A DNA stretch of 5,116 nucleotides from an uncultured Opitutaceae bacterium. Lineage in GTDB: Bacteria > Verrucomicrobiota > Verrucomicrobiae > Opitutales > Opitutaceae. Every line of letters begins with the position of its first letter. Within the stretch, counting starts at the first letter, position 1. Under the pieces are notes generated by a model, which searched no databases, had not been told where the DNA came from, and saw nothing but the letters and a program-made list of their open reading frames with translations. The translations under genes were made by a program, and so were the position numbers. Below, piece by piece: positions 1 to 5,116 of this stretch. The stretch covers positions 1 to 5,116 of the forward strand of contig CAMLSH010000303.1 in NCBI GenBank assembly GCA_946482625.1, in the 5' to 3' direction.

Positions 1-764
1 CCGACGGAGAGGGAGAAGAAGATCTGGCCGGCGGCGGCGAGCCAGAGCTGGGGATTTTTCAGGCCTTCGGAAATGTCGCCGGGATTCCACATGAAGCCGA
101 GGCCGGTGAGGACGTTTTGATCGGGCTTGAGTGGATCGGGCGTGCCGAGGGTGAGGACACGGGCGAGGACGATGAGGGCGATGACGATGAGAGCGGGCAT
201 CGCGTATTTGCAGACGAGTTCGATGCCCTTGGAGATGCCGCGGTAGATGAACCAGAAGTTGAGGGCGTAAACAATGAGGACGAAAATGCCGACGTCGTGC
301 AGGCCGAAGTGGATGGCGACGCCATCGGAACCGGCGCCGGTGTAGCGGCCGAAAAACTCGCCGTAGTTCATACCAGGCACGGAGAGTTTGCCGGTGGCGG
401 CGTTGAGCGCGTAGCCTAGACACCAAGCTTCGATGTACACGTAGTACATGTAGATCATCACGGGGATGATGAAGCCGATCACTCCGAGGTATTTCCCATA
501 GGGCTTTTTGATGAGCGCGTGGAAAATGCCGGGAGACGAACGATAGCCGAGCGAGCCACCGTGCCGGCCGAGCGCCCATTCGGACCAGCCGATGGGGATG
601 CCGATGATCAGAAGCGAAATGAAGTACGCGATCATGAAGGCGCCGCCGCCGTACTGGGCGGCGAGACCGGGGAAGCGCAGGAAGTTGCCGAGGCCGACGG
701 CGCTGCCGGCGACGGCGAGGATGACTCCGAGGCGGGACGACCAGGCGTCTTTGGGGGCGGGCAT
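1..764 (-). CDS. Sodium-dependent symporter of the NSS (LeuT-like) family, 3' end beyond the left edge
   Basis: Inner-membrane carrier that couples inward Na+ flow to uptake of a small solute, most likely an amino acid. The window encodes 254 residues plus two bases, about half of the usual 450-520, covering TM1 to the start of TM6. Seen: TM1 has the family signature [13 protein letters not shown] (residues 20-32). N27 and A22 match the Na1-site residues of LeuT, R30 the gating arginine, and the YYVYIEAW stretch (107-114) the TM3 substrate-site region. FFSLS (249-253) is the unwound part of TM6, with Ser where LeuT has the Na1-binding Thr254. Gly24, where monoamine transporters carry Asp, argues for an amino-acid substrate (family knowledge). 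Position 21 is Ser instead of the LeuT Asn. Start: ATG at 764-762 puts the usual ten or so residues before RLG; no in-frame ATG, GTG or TTG occurs in the 90 bases upstream. GGAG lies only 3 nt upstream, inside a repeat. Divergent from the permease gene. The exact substrate cannot be told. Confidence 0.95.
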   Translation of the reverse strand, partial: MPAPKDAWSSRLGVILAVAGSAVGLGNFLRFPGLAAQYGGGAFMIAYFISLLIIGIPIGWSEWALGRHGGSLGYRSSPGIFHALIKKPYGKYLGVIGFIIPVMIYMYYVYIEAWCLGYALNAATGKLSVPGMNYGEFFGRYTGAGSDGVAIHFGLHDVGIFVLIVYALNFWFIYRGISKGIELVCKYAMPALIVIALIVLARVLTLGTPDPLKPDQNVLTGLGFMWNPGDISEGLKNPQLWLAAAGQIFFSLSV

Positions 765-982
765 GAGCTCCGACGTAGCAACCGCGTTGCCAACTGCAAC
801 GGGGATTTTGCGGGGGAGGTGTGCTGGTGGGCGGCGGGCGAGGCTAAGAAGAGTAAGAGGTGTAAGCGGGGTGAGGGACGCGGAGGGGCGGAAGCGCAGG
901 GGTGCGTGGGGACGGAGTGGGGCGGAGGAGAACGCGATGATGGCGGGGGGAACGAAGGGGTTGCCACGCGGCGGGCGGGCGG
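765..982. other. Divergent intergenic region between symporter and permease genes
   Basis: These 218 bases should hold the promoters of both divergent genes. The symporter-proximal part is taken up by a palindromic repeat (768-804). The rest is strongly G/A-rich on the plus strand. Around 848-879 it has a weak seven-base periodicity (GAAGAGT, AAGAGGT) resembling the array at 4133-4174. I see no convincing -35/-10 pair on either strand and no operator palindrome other than the repeat. Short open frames here have no recognisable protein. Confidence 0.6.
768..804 (-). repeat. Palindromic repeat copy C (partial), abutting the symporter start codon
   Basis: The plus strand begins with CTCCGACGTAGC (768-779), identical over 12 bases to one end of the two repeat copies in the rhamnosidase gene. 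A stem-loop follows: arms 782-790 and 796-804 pair at 8 of 9 positions around the loop CAACT. The far end (the GAGTC...AAGCGGGCG part of the other copies) is not recognisable, so this copy is shortened or diverged. It lies 3 nt from the symporter ATG, and its end supplies the only Shine-Dalgarno-like GGAG (768-771 on the minus strand), at unusually short spacing. It may therefore affect translation start; this is inference. Confidence 0.6.
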
Positions 983-2113
983 GTGAGTTTCGCGGCGTTG
1001 AATCTCATCGACCGGCATATCCTGCGCGAATGGCTCGGCATCCTCGGACTCGTCCTCATGGCGACGATCGGGCTGCTGCTGATCCAGACGATGTATGACG
1101 ATTTTGAGGACCTGATGCGGTACGAGGCAGGTGTGACCGACACGATCATCTACTTCGCGATCAAGATACCGAGTTTCCTCGCGGTGATCCTACCGGTGAT
1201 CCTGTTGGTGTCGTTGCTCTATGCGCTCGGGCAGCTGCACCGAAGCAACGAAATCACGGCGATGCGGGCGGCGGGGTTGGGGATTTTTCGCATCACGCGG
1301 TCGGTCTGGCTGGCGGGAGTGGCGCTTTGCGGACTGATGTGGGCGCTCAACGCGAGCGTGGTGCCGTGGTCGGTGGAGTCGTCGGCGGAGCTTTTCGATT
1401 ATCTTAAGTTCCGGCACGAGTCCAAGACGGGCGGCGGGGAGCAGGGCGGCGGGATTTCGCGGGTGGTGACGTTCGACAATCAGCGGCAGGGACGGATGTG
1501 GTTTATGAACCGTTACCGTCGGTATGCGGAACGCGGGTACGGCGTCACGGTGTCGGAGCTGGACACGCTGCGGCGGGAAAAAATCCGGCTGTACGCGGCG
1601 GAGGCGAAGTTCGAGCGCGAGCGCGGGAGCTGGATTTTTTATCAGGGGCGGGAGACGTGGTTCGATCCGGCGACGGGGGATGTGATCACGAGCCGGCCGT
1701 TCGACGTGAAGGAGGTGCCGTATTTCACGGAGGAGCCGGATCTGATGCTGGTGTTCGACGTGAAGCCGAAGGACCTGTCGTTTTTCCAGCTACGGCGGAT
1801 CATCGACTATTTTACGGTGGAGGAGAATCCGAAGGTCACGATCTACGCGATGCGCTACTTCGAGCTGATGGCGGAGACGCTCGCGCCGTTGATCGTGATC
1901 GCGCTGGCGGTGCCGTTCGCGATGACGGGCGTGCGGGTGAATCCGGCGGTGGGTGTATCGAAATCGCTGGGGCTTTTCCTGCTGTATTTCGTGCTGCTCA
2001 AAGTGGCCAACGCGCTCGGCGTGCGCGGGACGCTCGATCCGTTGATGGCGGCGTGTCTGCCGAGCGCGGCGATGCTGGCGCTGGGCGGATGGTTTTCGTT
2101 GAGGATGCGCTGA
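983..2113 (+). CDS. LptF/LptG family permease (YjgP/YjgQ), lipopolysaccharide export
   Basis: Complete protein of 376 residues, the normal size for LptF or LptG, the two membrane subunits that with LptB form the ABC transporter pulling LPS from the inner membrane into the LptC-LptA bridge. Seen: N-terminal [10 protein letters not shown], then six likely membrane segments at about 17-37, 56-82, 101-124, 293-314, 324-345 and 351-373. They are separated after the third by a periplasmic domain (about 130-285) rich in alternating strands, the LptA/C-like jellyroll of the family. The loop [16 protein letters not shown] (89-104) is the conserved cytoplasmic coupling region for the ATPase. I cannot separate LptF from LptG on sequence alone. 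Start: GTG at 983, since the frame is closed by TGA at 938-940 and has no ATG before codon 26; TTG at 998 would remove five residues. No clear ribosome binding site precedes it. The other Lpt genes are not in the window. The stop codon lies inside the hairpin at 2109-2141. Confidence 0.93.
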   Translation: MSFAALNLIDRHILREWLGILGLVLMATIGLLLIQTMYDDFEDLMRYEAGVTDTIIYFAIKIPSFLAVILPVILLVSLLYALGQLHRSNEITAMRAAGLGIFRITRSVWLAGVALCGLMWALNASVVPWSVESSAELFDYLKFRHESKTGGGEQGGGISRVVTFDNQRQGRMWFMNRYRRYAERGYGVTVSELDTLRREKIRLYAAEAKFERERGSWIFYQGRETWFDPATGDVITSRPFDVKEVPYFTEEPDLMLVFDVKPKDLSFFQLRRIIDYFTVEENPKVTIYAMRYFELMAETLAPLIVIALAVPFAMTGVRVNPAVGVSKSLGLFLLYFVLLKVANALGVRGTLDPLMAACLPSAAMLALGGWFSLRMR

Positions 2114-2141
2114 TGCGGATGCGTTGCGCATCCGCATCAGC
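2109..2141. terminator. Perfect 15-bp hairpin at the end of the permease gene
   Basis: Arms 2109-2123 and 2127-2141 are exact reverse complements around the three-base loop TTG. The left arm contains the permease TGA stop codon (2111-2113). The site lies between two convergent genes, so it could act as a terminator in both directions. No T-run follows on either strand, so this is not a textbook intrinsic terminator. It may instead block 3' exonucleases or be a REP-like palindrome. Three GATGCG units in or beside the left arm suggest growth by short duplication. Confidence 0.6.
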
Positions 2142-2182
2142 AGTGACCGATTGGCCAATGACCAATGGTCAGTGACCAGTGG
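2140..2182. repeat. Degenerate heptanucleotide tandem repeat (YCARTGR)
   Basis: Reading from 2140 the sequence divides into GCAGTGA, an 8-base CCGATTGG, then CCAATGA, CCAATGG, TCAGTGA and CCAGTGG. Five units fit or nearly fit a seven-base consensus YCARTGR. TGGTCA and TGACCA within the array also form a small inverted repeat (2166-2178). It directly abuts the 2109-2141 hairpin. It resembles the short tandemly repeated heptamers described in cyanobacteria (STRR type) in design, not in sequence. It is non-coding here. Possible role, such as recombination or mRNA end structure, is unknown. Confidence 0.6.
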
Positions 2183-2269
2183 CAGGGTCGATGATCGTGA
2201 TCAGTGGTGGGGTTTTAGCTGGGAAAGCGGGCGGAGGCGAAGAGCGCGCCCGGTGCGCGGTCCACCTTT

Positions 2270-5116
2270 TCAGAGCGTGCTGGTGAAGGTGTAGCGGCCG
2301 GCGGGGGCGGTGACGTGAGTGGAGCCGTTTTGGGGAGAGGAGACGGTAAGGCCGTCGGTCGTGATGGCGTTGCCAGGGAAGAAGACTTGGGCGGTGCAGT
2401 TGGCGGGGATGGTGATTGTCCAGGCGAGTTGGCTGCCAGTGCGTTTCCAGGCGCTTTCGATCTGGCCGTGCATCGTGCGGTAGGTGGCGCGGGCGTGGTC
2501 GATCGTGCCTTCGGCGGGGATGAAGGGGCGGAGGATGAAGTGTTGGAAACCGGGTTTTGACGGATCGAGTTCGATGCCGGCGACGTGTCGGAACAACCAT
2601 TCGCCGACGGAGCCGAGCGAGTAGTGGTTAAACGAATTCATGTGCGGGTTGAAGAACCCGTCTTTGTGTGTCCAGCCGTTCCAGCGTTCCCAGATGGTGG
2701 TGGCGCCGTGTTTCACGGGGTAGAGCCACGAGGGATAGTCGTCGCGAAGGAGGAGTTTGTAGGCGACGTCGGAGCGGCCGTTGAGCGTGAGCTGCGGGTT
2801 GAGGTGGCTGATGCCGACGAAGCCGGTGCTGAGGTGCCAGTCGAGGGACTTGATGTCGGCGACGAGGTGTTCGAGCGCGGCGGCGCGGAGGTTTTCCGGG
2901 AGGAGATTGAAGGCGAGCGCGAGGAGGTAGCCGGTCTGCGTATCGGTCGTGATGCGGCCATTGGGTTGAACCCACTCTTTCTGGAAGGCGGCGCGAACGG
3001 TCTCGAACATCTGGGTGAAGCGAGCGGCGTCGGCGGGGCGGCCGAGTTCGCGGGCGATCTCGGCGAGCTTGGTGCAGTCGTCGGCCCAATACGCTGTGGC
3101 GAGGAGGTTCTTCATCGGCGAGTGGGTGCCGAAGGAGGTGTCGCTCGGGATGCAGAGCCAGTCGCCGTAGTTGTTGGCGAGTTGGTTGAGGCGGAGGCCG
3201 GAGGGGTTGTGCGAGGCGATCCAGTCGACCCATTTCACCATCGCGCCGTAGTGTTTCTCGATGATGCGGCGGTCGCCGTAAACGCGCCAGAGGGTGTGCG
3301 GGATGATGACACCGGCGTCGGCCCAGGCGGCGGCGCCACCGAGATTGCCGAGGCCGATGAAGTTTTTGCCTTCGCGGAGGCGCGGGGCGACGTCGGGGAA
3401 AATGCCTTCGGGTGTTTGAGCGTCTTCGACGTCGATCATCCACTTCGTGAAGAAGGCGGCGACGTCCATGTTGTAGGACGCGGTGCGGAGGAAGACCTGA
3501 GCGTCGCCCATCCAGCCGAGGCGTTCGTCGCGTTGGGGGCAGTCGGTGGGGACGGAGAGGAAGTTGTCGCGCTGGGACCAGACGCCGTTGAGCCAGAGGC
3601 GGTTCACGTCGGCGTTGGAGCACTCGAAGTGTCCGGCGGGCGGGGTTGCGGAGTGTGTCACGCAACCGGTGACGGTGGTGATGTCGGGCTTCACGCCGGG
3701 CGGGAAGCCGGTGAGTTCGACGAATTGGAAGCCGTGGAAGGTGAAGTGTGGTTGGTAGGTTTCGCCGGCGGTAGAGTCGGAAGCGGGCGATGCGGATGGC
3801 CACGCTTTGGCAAGCGCGGCTACGTCGGAGGCGGGGGAGCCGCGGGTGATGTAGATGTCGGTGGCCTTGGCGCGGCGGAGGTTTTCGACGTAGAGGGTGC
3901 CGTCGGGGCTGAGCCGTTCGCCGTGGCGGATGGTGATTTTAGTGCCTTCGGGGAGGGTAGGGAGTTTGAGGCGGACCCAGCCGGAGATGTTTTGGGCGAG
4001 GTCGTAGATGAAGACGCCGGGGGTGATCTCGGTGAGGGATACGGGCTTGAGGAGTTCGGTGATCCGGACGGGCTCGGAGCGTTGGGCGACGCGGGGGACG
4101 TTGGGCGCGGCGGTTTCGCGTGCGGGGAGCCAGGGGAGGGAAGAGTGAAGGGTGACGGGGGAGGGGTGAGAGACGGAATCGGAGGAGAAGTTGGGTTGGT
4201 CCCAGCCGGGGTGTTCGCGGCGGGCGTCGTAGGTTTCGCCCATCATCCAGTCGGAGGAGAGGATCGGGCCGGTGTTGCAGGTCCAGGAACTATCGGTGCC
4301 GAAGGTGAGGCGGCGGCCGTCGGTTAGTTCGACTTCGAGTTGGGCGAGGAGGGAGTTTTCTAGGCTGCCGTAGCGGGCGCGGGTTTCCTGCCAGCCGACG
4401 TAGCCGGTCCACCAGCCGTCGCCGAGGGTGGCGGCGAGGGCGTTGCGGCCGGGAGTGAGGAGCGCCGTGAGGTCGTAGGTGCGATAGTGGATACGTTTGT
4501 CGTAGTCGGTCCACTCAGGGGCGAAGAGGTCTTCGCCGATGCGCTGGCCGTTGGCGCGGAATTCGAAGATACCGCGAGCGGTGGCGTAGAGGGTGGCGCG
4601 CGCGATGGGCGCGGGGATATCGATCTCGCGGCGGAAGAGGGCGGGGGTGCCGGGATCGAGGAGGGTGCCTTCGATGGCGGCGGGGTCGCGGGTGATGATT
4701 TCGGGGTCGTGGGTGATCCAGCGGGCGGACCAGTCGGCGGGAGAGAGGAGGCCGAGGGAGAAATGGGCGGGGGCTGAGAGAACGGAGGCGGAGTCTAAAG
4801 CGGGCGTCCGCGTCTTAAGTGACGCGGCTACGTCGGAGTGGGCTGCGGCCGTGGGCCAGAGTTCGACGGTCCAGTGGGCGGTGGCGCGGGAGGTGAGAGG
4901 TTTGCCGGCGTAAGCGATGTGTGTGGTCTGGTCGCTTTCGACGCGGCCGGTGTCCCAGAGGTCGGCTTCGCCGGAGGCAAGTTTTTGCGCGGTGCTCGCG
5001 ACGCGAATACGGTAGGCGAGCTGGCGGGCGCCGCGGGCCTCGGACTCAAGCGTCCAGCTCAGGCGCGGGGAGCGTTCGTCGATCCCAAGGGGATTGACGA
5101 GGTAGTCGCAGCGGAG
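2270..5116 (-). CDS. Alpha-L-rhamnosidase, glycoside hydrolase family 78; N-terminus beyond the right edge
   Basis: Releases terminal alpha-L-rhamnose from plant glycosides or pectin-type glycans by inversion. 948 residues are visible; the frame stays open to the edge, and RCDYLVNPLGID at residues 2-13 is the usual family beginning, so few residues are missing and any signal peptide is unseen. Domains by similarity: Ig-like N-terminal domain about 1-130; sugar-binding Bac_rhamnosid_N type domain about 160-335 (GDGWWTGYVGW, DDP-like SSDWMMGETYDAR 287-297); beta-sandwich about 360-475 (YDLAQNISGWVRL); (alpha/alpha)6 barrel about 485-830; C-terminal beta domain to 948. Catalytic region: TDCPQRDERLGWMGDAQ (524-540, bases 3497-3547) holds the acidic cluster with the general acid, and Glu810 in WERWNGW (bases 2672-2692) matches the family general base. 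The first in-frame ATG (4246) lies inside the conserved GETYDAR region and is not the start. Odd: three in-frame repeat-like insertions (residues 94-109, 315-328, 430-448), all outside catalytic motifs. No frameshift or stop, so it is probably active. Confidence 0.95.
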   Translation of the reverse strand, partial: LRCDYLVNPLGIDERSPRLSWTLESEARGARQLAYRIRVASTAQKLASGEADLWDTGRVESDQTTHIAYAGKPLTSRATAHWTVELWPTAAAHSDVAASLKTRTPALDSASVLSAPAHFSLGLLSPADWSARWITHDPEIITRDPAAIEGTLLDPGTPALFRREIDIPAPIARATLYATARGIFEFRANGQRIGEDLFAPEWTDYDKRIHYRTYDLTALLTPGRNALAATLGDGWWTGYVGWQETRARYGSLENSLLAQLEVELTDGRRLTFGTDSSWTCNTGPILSSDWMMGETYDARREHPGWDQPNFSSDSVSHPSPVTLHSSLPWLPARETAAPNVPRVAQRSEPVRITELLKPVSLTEITPGVFIYDLAQNISGWVRLKLPTLPEGTKITIRHGERLSPDGTLYVENLRRAKATDIYITRGSPASDVAALAKAWPSASPASDSTAGETYQPHFTFHGFQFVELTGFPPGVKPDITTVTGCVTHSATPPAGHFECSNADVNRLWLNGVWSQRDNFLSVPTDCPQRDERLGWMGDAQVFLRTASYNMDVAAFFTKWMIDVEDAQTPEGIFPDVAPRLREGKNFIGLGNLGGAAAWADAGVIIPHTLWRVYGDRRIIEKHYGAMVKWVDWIASHNPSGLRLNQLANNYGDWLCIPSDTSFGTHSPMKNLLATAYWADDCTKLAEIARELGRPADAARFTQMFETVRAAFQKEWVQPNGRITTDTQTGYLLALAFNLLPENLRAAALEHLVADIKSLDWHLSTGFVGISHLNPQLTLNGRSDVAYKLLLRDDYPSWLYPVKHGATTIWERWNGWTHKDGFFNPHMNSFNHYSLGSVGEWLFRHVAGIELDPSKPGFQHFILRPFIPAEGTIDHARATYRTMHGQIESAWKRTGSQLAWTITIPANCTAQVFFPGNAITTDGLTVSSPQNGSTHVTAPAGRYTFTSTL
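3774..3830 (-). repeat. Palindromic repeat copy B, in frame inside the rhamnosidase gene
   Basis: A 57-bp element (19 codons) with ends GAGTC..AAGCGGGCG and GCGGCTACGTCGGAG shared with copy A; the second end is identical over 15 bases. Inner stem-loop: arms 3799-3807 and 3812-3820 around four bases, with one A-C mismatch on the plus strand that becomes a G-U pair in the rhamnosidase mRNA. It encodes SDVAALAKAWPSASPASDS (residues 430-448), placed between YITRG and TYQPHFTFHGFQFVEL, a junction that is only a few residues long in typical GH78 enzymes (from memory of the family). Confidence 0.75.
4133..4174 (-). repeat. Six heptanucleotide units inserted in frame in the rhamnosidase gene
   Basis: On the plus strand 42 bases divide exactly into GGGGAGG, GAAGAGT, GAAGGGT, GACGGGG, GAGGGGT and GAGAGAC, close to a consensus GARGGGT. 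Six sevens give 14 codons, so the frame is kept. They encode VSHPSPVTLHSSLP (residues 315-328). Leaving them out joins NFSSDS to W, restoring the F-D-D-S-x-W type motif usual after GWDQP in this family. This supports a tandem-repeat insertion into a surface loop. Confidence 0.6.
4791..4838 (-). repeat. Palindromic repeat copy A, in frame inside the rhamnosidase gene
   Basis: A 48-bp element (16 codons) with the same two ends as copy B. Perfect 7-bp stem: CCGCGTC (4808-4814) and GACGCGG (4821-4827) around TTAAGT. It encodes SDVAASLKTRTPALDS (residues 94-109) in the same frame as copy B, so both peptides begin SDVAA and end PA.DS. It lies in the connection between the Ig-like strand HWTVELW and HFSLGLLSPADW, where relatives usually have a shorter W-S-x-x-A type link (family knowledge from memory). 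Confidence 0.75.

Noticed and set aside
519..1098. Plus-strand open frames of 155 and 168 codons over the symporter start and the permease start
   Set aside because: They run antisense to the symporter and across the intergenic gap, with no family resemblance; the symporter and permease frames explain this DNA.
2628..3803. A 391-codon minus-strand frame rich in Arg, Pro and His
   Set aside because: It overlaps the rhamnosidase in another frame and has the Arg/Pro-rich composition typical of shifted reading of a GC-rich gene.
4244..4246. ATG as the rhamnosidase start codon
   Set aside because: It sits between SSDW and GETYDAR, a conserved interior motif, and 290 further in-frame codons with clear GH78 homology lie upstream up to the window edge.
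2585..4327. A 580-codon open frame on the plus strand, antisense to the rhamnosidase gene
   Set aside because: Its product is a Gly/Val/Asp/Glu-rich low-complexity string with no recognisable domain. It is explained by the GC-rich third positions of the rhamnosidase codons on the opposite strand.
4396..4408. CCGACGTAGCCGG, similar to the end of the palindromic repeat
   Set aside because: It encodes the conserved GYVGW of the rhamnosidase sugar-binding domain, and no stem-loop or second repeat end accompanies it.
1..5116. CRISPR array, tRNA, rRNA, transposase or phage genes
   Set aside because: No regularly spaced direct repeats with unique spacers, no cloverleaf with a T-loop motif and no transposase or integrase motifs were seen on either strand.

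Overview
The window is GC-rich and holds parts of three clearly recognisable genes plus several small repeats. The left gene (minus strand, cut by the left edge) encodes a LeuT-like sodium:amino-acid symporter of the NSS family. It is divergent from a complete plus-strand gene for an LptF/LptG-type permease, a subunit of the lipopolysaccharide export machine. That gene converges on a long minus-strand gene for a GH78 alpha-L-rhamnosidase, which runs off the right edge with only its extreme N-terminus missing. An LPS-export permease implies a Gram-negative cell. High GC, weak Shine-Dalgarno signals, a large rhamnosidase of plant-polymer-degrading type and the repeat content suggest a Verrucomicrobiota member, perhaps Opitutaceae; this is inference, not proof.

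Layout: 1-764 symporter (minus); 765-982 divergent gap holding one copy of a short palindromic repeat that abuts the symporter start codon; 983-2113 permease (plus, GTG start); 2109-2182 a perfect 15-bp hairpin overlapping the permease stop codon, followed at once by a degenerate heptanucleotide tandem repeat; 2183-2269 a short gap; 2270-5116 rhamnosidase (minus). The three genes do not form an operon and have no evident shared pathway: amino-acid uptake, envelope biogenesis and glycan breakdown.

The most interesting signal is not a gene. Two palindromic elements of 48 and 57 bp (4791-4838 and 3774-3830) share both ends and a central stem-loop whose sequence differs. Both lie inside the rhamnosidase coding region, in the same orientation and the same reading frame, where they add SDVAA...PA.DS peptides to loops of the enzyme. 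A third, partial member (768-804) is intergenic. The same gene also carries six heptanucleotide units (42 bp, 14 codons) that split a conserved motif. The rhamnosidase has therefore apparently absorbed three in-frame repeat insertions at three linkers. The nearest known analogy is the Rickettsia palindromic elements found within protein-coding genes; I know of no described equivalent for this sequence family, but cannot search.
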